Assembly: GCA_001600455.1 (NCBI GenBank)
Contig: BCKC01000009.1
Coordinates: 1,798,001 to 1,862,000, forward strand
From: Endocalyx cinctus
Taxonomy: Eukaryota; Ascomycota; Sordariomycetes; Amphisphaeriales; Apiosporaceae
Length of the DNA stretch: 64,000 nt
Direction: 5' to 3'
Shown here: piece by piece, positions 1-9,229 of the stretch
How the letters are laid out: the number at the start of each line of letters is the position of its first letter
Numbering within the stretch: position 1 is the stretch's first letter
Program-made: the position numbers and the translations under genes
Notes under the pieces: generated by a model
Databases searched by the model: none
What the model was told of the DNA's origin: nothing
What the model saw: the letters and a program-made list of their open reading frames with translations, nothing else

Positions 1-9
1 TTAGTTATG

Positions 10-200
10 CCTGAGTTTACGAAGGGTCTTCTACACGCCTCTACGGAACCATCTTTAAAAGCCTTTAAATATATACAATCCTGCATAAGTACATAATTCA
101 AAACTTATTATATAATAATACCATAATAACACTATAATTCAAGTTATAGTAAAAATTGCAATGTAAACTCAGGACGTTCTGTGGGCTGCAAGCTCACCTC
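10..200. repeat. TIR-bearing dispersed repeat, copy 1
   Basis: CCTGAGTTTAC at 10-20 is the exact reverse complement of GTAAACTCAGG at 163-173, so about 164 bp are bounded by 11-bp terminal inverted repeats. Similarity to the copy at 5586-5715 covers the left end (including CTACGGAACCATCTTTAAAA) and the right end, and continues past the right TIR into a tail containing GTGGGCTGCAAG and CTCACCTC. The interior differs between copies. No coding capacity is seen, so this is MITE-like or part of a longer degenerate transposon. No clear target-site duplication was found. Confidence 0.65.
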
Positions 201-411
201 TCGTATTACAATACTTCATTCTTTCTTTAACCTCCTGATTAAACGGAATTAGCCAATAATTCCAGCGGGTGTTCACAATATATGCCCGCATTGTGAGAAA
301 AATGAGGACATCGAGCTTAAAAGAACCTGTCTTTTGCCTTTTCCTTTTTCCTGTTTTCCGGCCGCGTGTATGTAAATCTCTACGCGACTGTAATACCAAA
401 TAGAAATTAAT

Positions 412-3400
412 CTATCGCGCCTTAATAATGTTCTTCCTTGCAAATCCACGTTGATTTGGTATTCCAACATCAATTCCGAAACGCTCGGTCTTTCCTTCAC
501 CTACAAGTCCCTGCCCCAGTGTTAAATCCCACCACCCAAGACTAAACCGCGAGTCAGCAAGCAACTTCTCCAACTCACCCTTTGTCATCCACTCAGTCCC
601 AGGCGGCATATTTATGCGACTACATAAGTTACTACCCGCAAAGAGTGCCATTATGCTAGCGATGGAGAAGACATCTCGTGGTAATATGCCTCTGATATCC
701 GCCAGCCAAAATCCCAACGCCCCCAGCACAATCATAACGCCGAGAAGAACCTGGAGACTGGCCTTTGACGTAAAGTTGACCTTGAGGCGTGGAACCTTCG
801 TTGAAACCGACCCTGTTATCTGTTTCAGTTCATTCGAAGACATATTTATACTTTTTCGAAAGATGGGCGAGTTTATAACCTGAACCATGTACTGTCTATA
901 TAAGTTATCGACTGTATTATGCAATCGATGCACGTTGTTCGGCCCAAGTAAGTCCTCCTTAGGTGGACCGTCCAGACCGAAGAGCATAGTCTGCATGAAA
1001 CCATCGAATGGGGACTCGCTATTAACTTCTTCTGACCCGGGCCAGTTCCAATCTGTTTTCTCAAAGTGTTGTTGAATTCGATAATGGAAGGTTTTGGTAC
1101 TATTGACAGCTGTGATAATTGAGACGGCTGTAGCTTCATCTGTGACTGGGGGAGAGCGAGTATTACTAAGCCCGAATCTCGTTGTTGATTGCGATGTTGA
1201 ATGCCTGTATAGATCAGGTCTAAAGTAGAAGGAAACGTTTGTTTCAACCCGTTGAATTTCTTGGTAGCAGTAAAGCCCCGTAATATTGGTAGTAGATGTA
1301 GAGTTTTCTTCTAACATGCCGAATGTGATGCCGATAGAAGGGCATCCATATTTATTGTTCGGTTGGCCGTTTTGAGATGAAGAGCTATCGTCGAACACAC
1401 TTCCCTCTTTATCTGTACCAGAATTTAGATTGCTGAACCCCACCCAAGGTCCCAGATATAAATTTGAAATAGCCCCAAACCAAACCCTCGACGGCTCTAG
1501 TGTTACTTGCAGGCTTGCATTGCTCTGGGGCACCAGAGGTTCCTCTCCGCAGCCACGAGGAAGAGGATAGAATGCCTCAATCTCTCTAACTCCATTCGAG
1601 ATTTGAATTTTCACCTCTTTGACTGGCTCACACTGTAATCTCGGCCTTAAGGCATGAAGTACCATGTACGCTGGGTCGTTATATAACCTGGGATTGGAAG
1701 TGTTAAGGGATGAGACGGTGTGCTCATTTAAAGCAAGTCCCGTGATATCAGGAAAAACTAAGTCTCCCCAGATACCATCCGGAATATTTGTATAATTTTT
1801 GAGGATATTTTTCAGTAAATATGCAGCCCCTCCATCATCTTGAGCACTATTAGCCCACGACGTATCCCACGTGGTTGCAGTGAATGCTGTAAGTCCCGTT
1901 GAAACTATAGCATTAGGATCAACTGCCCAAAGGCCCGAGACGATAACAGTTAAGAAGCTGCCTATCAGCGCAGCCGTAATTGAGAAGAATGCGGCGGAAA
2001 GCCTATTCACCAACGCGTAATACCAGGCAACTGGAGGCATCATTTGAATTAGATTTACTAATATGCCACGGCCAGCTGAAGCTGATTTAGAGCGAAGGGA
2101 ACTGAAAGGAGAGTATGATGTAATTGTGAAGTCCAGACTATTAAAGAGGGTCGCTATCGTTAGTGCGAGAATACTAGACGGGTATCGTACATAGTAGGCC
2201 GGGGTGCTCATGGAATTGGCTATGCCACTGTTCTTTTCTGATAGTTGATAGAGAATCTCTAAGCAGACAACAGAAGTAATTGGCAGAGCGAAAATTAGCA
2301 CAACCATGGGAATGCGAGCTAAAAGAGGTATCCATTGTCCCTTTTTTACCATAGGCTCGCTTGAGACACGCAGAATCTGGGCAAAGTCGTCTATATTAGT
2401 ATCATGTTGTAATTTGGTTCTATGTTGATGTTGGGTAGATAATTTTTGATTTTGTATTGCTTTTATATAGAAATCGCCATTTTTTTTAAGTGAGGTTTTG
2501 AAGCTGGTAGCTTTTAATCTTTCAGTAAGCTTGGAAGTTCGAAAGTCTCCGCAGCCCTTTAGTAAAGACTGTAAAGATGGACTGCTAACTAGGATTGCGC
2601 TATGAGAGGCGAGTAAGGCGGTATCTTGGGGACTTGCATTTCGTGGCGCGATAAAAGAAAGAGTTAATGATAGGATACTTAAAGTAATGAAACCCGCAAC
2701 CATAAGCCATGTTGAAAGTGTTTGGACGTGAAGCCTATTTTCCGCGTAAAAACCATAGCTGTCCGAAAGGGGTTCTCCGGGGACTAAAAAGTTCGCTTGA
2801 ATTAAGTGGCAAGCCAGTCCGCTGAATGTCGTGATGAAGTATTTTTTTAACGTCTCGATCTCAAAGAAGCGATCGGATTTTGCAGAAGTATCGTTTAAAG
2901 CTTTCGTCATAAGACGAAAAATATTATCCGAGGAAGATTGAAAACCTACGTGAGTATTGAGCACACCTTCAATCTCGCTGTTATATTGTACCATGGAAAA
3001 GATTATCTCTCCTAACTTGACGCCACTCAACCCGGGAAGATGATTGTCCATAGTTGATTTAGGTGTTCGTTGTAAGGTGAAGCTGCCATCAGCTACATTG
3101 TTGGTCAATGCTACCGCTTCAAGGCGATAATTGATCTTGCATATTGCTGCTGTAGTTGCCATAGTCATGCCAGGTTTGATGATGACCTGTGTATTATTGT
3201 CTGCTTCTGTTGAATTGATAGCAATGAGAGCAAATCGGAGATCGTGGGGGGTTTCAAAATCCAAAAAAGTTAAATTGCTTCTGGATATTTTACTGTCATC
3301 GCCGGAACAGTTTACTCGAAGTATTCGATATTGCGGGCAAATGGTTAGGTCTTCGCACTTATAGATCGATATGGGCCTATTAGAGCTGCCGACAGAACAC

Positions 3401-4539
3401 GAAGGACTATCGAAATGAACCTGGGCATCAGACGAACTAGTGCCGGTGACAGTTGCATTTGCGTCTTCACAAATGATGTCAGGTACAAAAGCCTGTGTGG
3501 ATGCCGTGATATTAATGATGTGACTTCGGTTGGTTGTCGGGTTGAACGTCTGAATGGTAACATCATCGAGAATACCAAGAGGAGGTTGGAACTTGTTATC
3601 AAGTTCACCGATGTACGTATATACTGACGTGTCTGAAATATTAGTATAATACGGAATATGTTCCTCCTCACCGATGTGATAGAAGCTGCTATTTCCATCA
3701 GGGATTGTCACAGTCTTTAAGAACTCAGTTCCATTGAATTCGGTGGCAGTGGTAATTGGGAATTTTCCAGTGAGTATGGTTGATGAAGGAGCTAAGAATA
3801 TAGTCGAGACTACGATAATAGCTTTAAGAATAGTAAAGCTAATAATAGATGCGACCACAGCCCAATGCCGATTCTTGATTGCCTTCAATAAACTTGTTAT
3901 TTGCAGAGGAGAGATGTAATCGAGTAGAACGGACTTGGATGCCATTACCGGATCCCCCGTCATTGCCTTCCAAGGTTGGCTTAATTTACAGTGGTAATCA
4001 ACCTGTCTCCACAAACCAACAATAATCGTCAAAACGATAGTTGGGCCATAAGTCCAAGTATAAGGATTGGATGAGAAGTCGAGAGCGAATCCATTTGCAT
4101 GGGCATTATACTTCAAGAGAAGTAGTAGAGATATCCATAAACTAGTGAAAAGTGCTGTAAATCCAAGTAAAACTCCTTTATGTAACCATAGTGACGACCA
4201 CAAGCTTTGAGAACTCTGCTTCGGCTCGTTTCCTTTACCAAGATTCCCTTGGGTATTACTCAAGAATCGTGCATCATCTGGTACAACTGGAACCGAAGGG
4301 TATAAAGAATCCGTGAAAGATTCGTCCATCTGTGTATTACTAGAGGTATTGAAAGACAGGAAGGAATGTCGATTTTCGTATGGAAGATGATTAACGCTGA
4401 TGCCGTTGGAAAACTCCGCAGGAGTTGAATTTGGCTCGGAAATAGTATAATCGGCTGCGGGGAAATACGAAGAGTAATTTTCAGCTTCTCTTCGTCCCAC
4501 TTCTATCGGTGGCCAGTCATGACTGGTGTCTCTTAGCAT
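412..4539 (-). CDS. Large fungal multi-pass membrane protein, DUF3433-like
   Basis: An uninterrupted 1375-residue reading frame opens with ATG at 4539. Hydrophobic segments lie near residues 122-143, 165-178, 227-250, 610-635, 743-763, 787-803, 848-870, 1262-1282 and 1290-1305. They are separated by long hydrophilic, Asn/Ser/Thr-rich stretches with many N-x-S/T sequons, which suggests extracytoplasmic loops. The blocks around the third transmembrane segment and around residues 740-870 resemble each other, as expected for the duplicated DUF3433 region of fungal plasma-membrane proteins of unknown function. That assignment comes from recognition, not a search. No introns are needed. The gene is less GC-rich than the housekeeping genes to its right and sits between two copies of the TIR repeat. 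Function is unknown. Confidence 0.8.
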   Translation of the reverse strand: MLRDTSHDWPPIEVGRREAENYSSYFPAADYTISEPNSTPAEFSNGISVNHLPYENRHSFLSFNTSSNTQMDESFTDSLYPSVPVVPDDARFLSNTQGNLGKGNEPKQSSQSLWSSLWLHKGVLLGFTALFTSLWISLLLLLKYNAHANGFALDFSSNPYTWTYGPTIVLTIIVGLWRQVDYHCKLSQPWKAMTGDPVMASKSVLLDYISPLQITSLLKAIKNRHWAVVASIISFTILKAIIVVSTIFLAPSSTILTGKFPITTATEFNGTEFLKTVTIPDGNSSFYHIGEEEHIPYYTNISDTSVYTYIGELDNKFQPPLGILDDVTIQTFNPTTNRSHIINITASTQAFVPDIICEDANATVTGTSSSDAQVHFDSPSCSVGSSNRPISIYKCEDLTICPQYRILRVNCSGDDSKISRSNLTFLDFETPHDLRFALIAINSTEADNNTQVIIKPGMTMATTAAICKINYRLEAVALTNNVADGSFTLQRTPKSTMDNHLPGLSGVKLGEIIFSMVQYNSEIEGVLNTHVGFQSSSDNIFRLMTKALNDTSAKSDRFFEIETLKKYFITTFSGLACHLIQANFLVPGEPLSDSYGFYAENRLHVQTLSTWLMVAGFITLSILSLTLSFIAPRNASPQDTALLASHSAILVSSPSLQSLLKGCGDFRTSKLTERLKATSFKTSLKKNGDFYIKAIQNQKLSTQHQHRTKLQHDTNIDDFAQILRVSSEPMVKKGQWIPLLARIPMVVLIFALPITSVVCLEILYQLSEKNSGIANSMSTPAYYVRYPSSILALTIATLFNSLDFTITSYSPFSSLRSKSASAGRGILVNLIQMMPPVAWYYALVNRLSAAFFSITAALIGSFLTVIVSGLWAVDPNAIVSTGLTAFTATTWDTSWANSAQDDGGAAYLLKNILKNYTNIPDGIWGDLVFPDITGLALNEHTVSSLNTSNPRLYNDPAYMVLHALRPRLQCEPVKEVKIQISNGVREIEAFYPLPRGCGEEPLVPQSNASLQVTLEPSRVWFGAISNLYLGPWVGFSNLNSGTDKEGSVFDDSSSSQNGQPNNKYGCPSIGITFGMLEENSTSTTNITGLYCYQEIQRVETNVSFYFRPDLYRHSTSQSTTRFGLSNTRSPPVTDEATAVSIITAVNSTKTFHYRIQQHFEKTDWNWPGSEEVNSESPFDGFMQTMLFGLDGPPKEDLLGPNNVHRLHNTVDNLYRQYMVQVINSPIFRKSINMSSNELKQITGSVSTKVPRLKVNFTSKASLQVLLGVMIVLGALGFWLADIRGILPRDVFSIASIMALFAGSNLCSRINMPPGTEWMTKGELEKLLADSRFSLGWWDLTLGQGLVGEGKTERFGIDVGIPNQRGFARKNIIKAR

Positions 4540-6759
4540 CGTGTAATTGATTTTCGTTCAGTAGGTTACGTGAACATGTAAATGATATATATAATCGTCA
4601 TGGACATTGAATAAAAGTAGTAATTAGAAAAGAACAATAGGAAGAGGATATTCTATAATATTATCGAAAACCCGATGAGCTAAAGGGGTCGTCCATTATA
4701 ACTAGTATCAAAAGCCACTCAGCACAGCCTACCTTGATATAATGCATGTCAGCAAATAGGATTAATTACATAAATTAAAGTTATATCATACTATAACTCG
4801 GGCATCATACTGGTTGTTACACCAGCGCTTGCACCACGCCCTTGTTGTATTTCGCAATAAAAGTGCCTTGATGTATTGGTGCGGGTGGCATGGATAACAA
4901 AAATGCACTGTTCAAAGTGGCATTCGGCAGAGCTAAGCAGGCTGGCGGTGTTGTTGCGGATTAAAATCGCAAATCTTGAAAGGGAAGATGGAACATTAGA
5001 ATCAATATTGCAACGATATATAAGGGTAATACTTTGGAGTACTTATTTCGTGTTACATAATGTAGAATCTTATTAAATAGGCGTTTAAAAGCAAGTATAT
5101 AATATATATATATATATATTGCAGTAAGATTTCAATGAGGAAATTGATTCACTTTACATTTAAAAAATTGTACAGACTTATGTGGTTTTATTATGATCAA
5201 TCTCTAAGCCGTAAAAGTCGTGGTTGATGCCATTTAGGACTACGCCCTTGAAGAATTCAAAGTACGGACGCGGTAATAGGGCAACAGATTGGGTGAATAT
5301 GGAGGATCCTGGCCCCGATCAACGAAATAGGGGCCAAAGTTCCATCTATAACATGCAGACTTATCTTGAAACCAGCTCATCATAGCAGTGCGCCTGCGCC
5401 GCCACAGACCTGAGGCTGAGAGAAAATCCTCTAGATAGCTAAAATTTACTCTAATTCTTTTAATAATAGCCAAACTTTTAGTTATTATTCTCTCGATCTT
5501 AAAACAAAAGTATCCACCTTAATATTATTTAATTTTATATAATATCGAGGAAGGACGGGAACACCGCTATGCGGAACCATGTATGCCTGAGTTTACGAAG
5601 GCTCTTCTCTACGGAACCATCTTTAAAAACCCCTGTCGTTTTCTTATCTTATCTTTTCTGTGTAGCACAGTAAAAATTGTAAACTCAGGACGTTCTGTGG
5701 GCTGCAAGAAGCTCACCTCCCGTTTCTAGCTGGGTGGTTCCTTGGGTTTAAAGGGATATATTTTGATGTAAGATAAATGGTTTGATATACGTGGTAAGGA
5801 CCAATTATTCGATAGAAATAATATGTAAACACTGGTTTCGTATAAGCCCCGCCCGCTAGAGAAATCATTCTGATGAACGACATAATGTGATGGCACATAC
5901 GATGTTACGGCATGGCTGAGAGCCACCTGTAAGGTAATAGGTTAGTTAGGTAATATATTAGATAAGGAGGTTGTTTGTTAGGTAATGAGGGGATATTTCC
6001 TCCTCCTGAATGATAGTTGGAGTCTCTCAAGTCCAGAGAGACTCAGGCATAGGCTTGAGTCAGCATGTTGACCTCCCATATTAATAGATGGATCTGTTAT
6101 TGCAACTTTATAAGCCGCTTATAAACAATGACACTGTTTGAAAAGACTACTCAAATGAACAAAAGATGCTGTGTAATTAAGATTCATCATATAATTACCT
6201 TTTGTACGATATTTTTGATAATTTTTAGAACAAAGAACACCCCCAGACCCCTTAATGAATGTTCATTAGTACTATCACCTGAGACTAAAATCATATAATT
6301 TCATACCAGATCAACCAGAAAAGATCACGTGGTAACTTTCCCCTTAACTACATGGAACGTCGATTTTACGTAGTAGAACATCCTACTACTTAGTAGCCGG
6401 TATTTAGCTAGTCTTTATACTTCTACAATGTACTACTCTTCGGCCTATAAATCAATTTCTATAATCAAGATCACTTTTATGGATATACGACACGATATTG
6501 TTGGGAGATATTTATTTTCTACTAATACAAGGAATATGGAAGGTAAATGGTGACTAGGTTAATAATGACACTTACCTAGCGAAGACTTCATGATGTAACT
6601 AGAGTCACAAGTAGATAGGGCTCGTTTATTTGACGCTAGCCCACTGAACACCCCTTTTGGGGGTGTGACCAAATTCCATCACTATTTTTCTACTTAGCGA
6701 GCTCTAGCAAGCTCACACACTCTCTCAGCTCTTCACAGTTTCAGTACTAGTTGAAGAGC
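4540..6759. other. Gene-free AT-rich intergenic region
   Basis: No credible coding region is seen. It contains a TA-rich microsatellite near 5096-5118, the second TIR repeat (5586-5715) and many short A/T tracts. A 7-bp inverted repeat (ACACCCC, then GGGGTGT, 6648-6666) lies about 100 bp past the stop of the small gene at 6760; it may be part of that gene's 3' UTR, but no function is shown. Confidence 0.6.
5586..5715. repeat. TIR-bearing dispersed repeat, copy 2
   Basis: This copy has the same orientation as the one at 10-200. The terminal inverted repeats are CCTGAGTTTAC at 5586-5596 and GTAAACTCAGG at 5679-5689, giving a shorter 104-bp core. The right flank again carries CGTTCTGTGGGCTGCAAG and CTCACCTC. 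The core shares CTACGGAACCATCTTTAAAA with copy 1 and lacks roughly 60 bp of its AT-rich interior. A short stretch at 7739-7757 (GTGAGCTTGCAGCCCAC, reverse orientation) matches only the shared tail. Confidence 0.65.
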
Positions 6760-6894
6760 TTATTTGCTAGGCTTGGTAGGAGGAGGCTTGGGCTTGGTAA
6801 TGCCGGTGGTGTCGTATCCACCTCGTCCGTAGTTGACAAGGTCGCTTCCAGAGGACGCAGACGGAGAGGAACCAATTTGAGAAGAAGCAGCCAT
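6760..6894 (-). CDS. 44-residue Ser/Gly/Pro-rich small protein
   Basis: ATG at 6894 opens a 44-codon frame ending in TAA at 6760-6762. The product has a Ser/Ala-rich N-terminus, a central NYGRGGYDTTG block and a basic, proline-rich tail (KPKPPPTKPSK). It has no signal peptide, no transmembrane segment and no CAAX end, and should be disordered and cytosolic. Support for a real gene comes from the non-random composition and from a TATAAATA box about 180 bp upstream in the same orientation. The leader between them is also open and TG/TC-rich. The GRGG motif recalls small GRGGAGN-type fungal proteins (DUF3602), but only this short motif is shared, so I assign no function. Confidence 0.55.
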   Translation of the reverse strand: MAASSQIGSSPSASSGSDLVNYGRGGYDTTGITKPKPPPTKPSK

Positions 6895-7071
6895 TTTGGT
6901 TGACTAGTTTTAAAGGATTGGTGTGTTGTGTTGGCTTTTGAGTATTGGCTTTTGATATATGATGCGAGATGGAGTATTTGCGAGCTTTTGTGTTAGTGTA
7001 TGTATCAGTTGGTTTTGTTTGATGATGAGATGATGAAGTTCGAATGTTGGTTCAATGATTGATATCGAGCG

Positions 7072-7079
7072 TATTTATA
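7072..7079 (-). promoter_or_regulatory. TATA box of the 44-residue protein gene
   Basis: TATTTATA on the + strand reads TATAAATA toward the small gene at 6894. It lies about 178 bp upstream of the ATG, leaving room for a leader of roughly 150 nt. Clear TATA boxes are uncommon in filamentous fungi and usually mark strongly expressed or inducible genes, so induction is an inference. Confidence 0.5.
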
Positions 7080-7932
7080 TCCAATCTCGAGCCGAGAGAA
7101 CGGTCTGCGGCTTTGCTCACAGCCATACAGTTTGAAGTCTTATGGATGTTCCTGAACTTTCAGTGTTAGGTATTTTCCGTAGAGTTTTGGAAGATCATGA
7201 GTATTTCGAATGCGGTTATAGAGATAAATGTTTTTTTCTTCCTCCTCTTAAATGGTCTCACTATTAACTTTTATGTATAATTCTTCCTACATTTGTATTG
7301 CTTGTACGTAACGCTGATCTGAAAACGAATGATAATAATAAACGTGTGCCTCTGGTAAGACACTATGAAGTTTACATTAACAAAGCTATTGCTAAGGTCA
7401 GCCGGTGAAATGTCAGAAAGGCTAATATGTTGATAGATAAAGGGAGGGGGTAACTACTCAGGTATCTTGGGAAATTCTCGTAATGATAGTTGCTTTGGTA
7501 ACACGTAGATGATAATTTTGACTGCTTTCCTAATTCTTCAGCAACCTGCATGCGATACCACATAGCACCCTAGCTAACTGATTTTCTACTCTAATTATAA
7601 ATGAATTCATTCTCAGTTATATAAAATACGACTTTGAGCTATTAAAACTACATATAGAAGCTTATATAAGTAAATTTGAAAGATATGATACCGTATTCTG
7701 TCATTTCATCTACTACTCTAATCCTCCATATATAGGGGGTGAGCTTGCAGCCCACGGAAAGACTTGAACCTAGTCAAGTTTAAGTTAAAGTCAAAGTTCA
7801 AAGGGAAATGTGAATTCTGGAATTTGTCTGTAGGTGAATTAATTAGATAGATAGCTTGTAAACGCGTATTTAATAATAATCACTTCAAAGGTGGACAAAT
7901 AGATAGCGAGGATCAGTTTTACTTCAGTCCTA

Positions 7933-7987
7933 TATACGAGGTCTTAAATACGAGGTCTTAAATACAAGGTCTTAAATATAAGTCTTT
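7933..7987. repeat. 14-bp tandem repeat, about four units
   Basis: Units TATACGAGGTCTTA, AATACGAGGTCTTA and AATACAAGGTCTTA are followed by a decayed fourth unit (AATATAAGTCTTT). A single similar unit, AATACGAGGTTTTAAATA, occurs at about 47437-47454. No function is apparent. Confidence 0.7.
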
Positions 7988-8148
7988 GAACTTGTTGCTA
8001 CAACAATACAGCGAGAAAATCTCTTCAACGTTCTTTATTTATGATAATTAATTTTAATTACTGAAAAACATGTCTTTGAAGGTGGGAACTTATTTGCATT
8101 AAACAGCTAATTAATTATTATAATTCAGCAATCACTTACTAACCCTCA

Positions 8149-8422
8149 TTTTGAAGTAAGGCTTTTACCTCCTCCAGAAGCTCAAGTCTCTCATATATTT
8201 CAAAGACATTCCCGTTCGCCGGAGCGCCTCTAGCTATACCCAGATTTCGCTATTCTGTTCCCCCAGTGATGCTCCATTGACGATCAACAATTTGACGACA
8301 TCCCTAGCTCCCTGTTCCGCCGCCCAATGCAATGGTTTCGTATCGTGCTCGAGCGTCCTCGACTCCTCACCTGCGCATAGTTTCAGGAGCTTACTTCCTT
8401 GATATCCCCATAGGCTTTTCAT
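8149..8422 (-). pseudogene. Ankyrin-repeat protein remnant, 3' part
   Basis: Reading leftward from about 8422, the sequence encodes KPLHWAAEQGARDVVKLL followed by IVNGASL, a typical ankyrin repeat with the LHWAA and VVKLLI signatures. The frame stops soon after GASLGEQN. Moving to the adjacent frame just past that point recovers a coding-like tail (RNLGIARGAPANGNVFEIYE, then RLELLEEVKALLQNEG) ending in TAG at 8149. This looks like a 1-nt frameshift in a gene whose 5' part is gone; an LTR-like repeat begins just upstream at about 8486. A short intron at the junction is an alternative but no good splice sites were seen. Confidence 0.6.
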
Positions 8423-8485
8423 CTTAGTATCTCAACTTCGCAGGAAAACCCTGCGGTTTCGCTACAGGGCACATGTAAGAAAAAA

Positions 8486-8700
8486 TGGGGTACGTTGGAG
8501 TATGGGGTCGCGCAGTTACGTAGCCAGAGCTTAGCAGTGTAATTCTAAGAGCCTAATAATATATCTTATTGATTCTTGGCCTTCCTATCTCTCTCTCGAG
8601 CGGCGGAAGCCCCTCCTTATATAGACCTATTCGACGTGGGCTACCCGGAGGGTAGCCGTGGCCACGCTTCTAACAACTGCTCCACCTAATATCCCTGACA
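8486..8700 (-). mobile_element. Solo-LTR-like dispersed repeat, copy A
   Basis: About 215 bp closely match 62458-62666 over nearly the full length, including the block GCAGTTACGTAGCCAGAGCT and the end TAATATCCCTGACA. Read on the minus strand the element begins TGTCAGGG, a common LTR start. TATATAGA within it may be a promoter TATA. No internal retrotransposon coding sequence lies nearby, so a solo LTR is the simplest reading. The left boundary is approximate and no target-site duplication was recognised. Confidence 0.6.
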
Positions 8701-8896
8701 GAACATCTTCGATCTTCGAGGGTGTCTATCGTGCAGCCGGTAGCGGCGAAGTGAAGACCTATCTCTTCGCAATAGCTCTTACCTAAGAGTGCGGTACTCT
8801 CGTTGGTGTGCGGTGGGGCAAGCATAGCTGGAAAACGAGACTTTCGTAATTCATCGTGGCCCGATGTGGAAGCGTTTCACTCTTCATATAAGGGAA

Positions 8897-9121
8897 TGGT
8901 GTAGGTTGGAACGTAGGGTAGCACAGCTACGTAGACGGAGCTTAGCGGTGGAGCAATACTATACTTTTAACAGCCAAATAACTGTTGTATTGGTTCTTGA
9001 CTTGTCTACTATATCTAGAAGGCGGAGTCCGCCCTTTTATACAGACATATCCTCCTTGGAGGGTAACCACAGGTACGCAGCTTAAAATATACAATAAACC
9101 AGTACCCCTACTACCCTGACA
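8897..9121 (-). mobile_element. Solo-LTR-like dispersed repeat, diverged copy B
   Basis: This copy has the same orientation as copy A and lies 196 bp from it. Shared landmarks appear in the same order: GCTACGTAG near the left end, ATTGGTTCTTGACTTGTCTA, a GGCGGA/GCCC step, GGAGGGTA and the terminal CCCTGACA. Many substitutions show it is older or belongs to a related subfamily. The 196 bp between A and B match nothing else in the window. Confidence 0.5.
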
Positions 9122-9229
9122 CACGTTGCCTGTCAATATCAGATATGACCAAACGGACGAGAGGCACTAAAAGGTTGATCACGTGCAGAAAGAGATACGA
9201 GTGACAGGAGGTTAACCTGATTTGTTAAT

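Larger units (their letters stand above)
6895..8148. other. Intergenic region left of the ankyrin remnant
   Basis: The first 200 bp are the leader and promoter of the 44-residue gene. The rest is AT-rich with no supported gene. It contains a fragment of the repeat tail at 7739-7757 and a 14-bp tandem repeat at 7933-7987. Confidence 0.5.

Noticed and set aside
5240..5473. 77-codon minus-strand frame that could be a transposase scrap (PYSPNLLPYY)
   Set aside because: The SPN-like match is too short, no DDE context or start codon is present; not supportable.
8486..9121. Copies A and B as the two LTRs of one retrotransposon
   Set aside because: They are too diverged from each other and only 196 bp lie between them with no primer-binding site or coding sequence; separate insertions or a rearrangement fit better.
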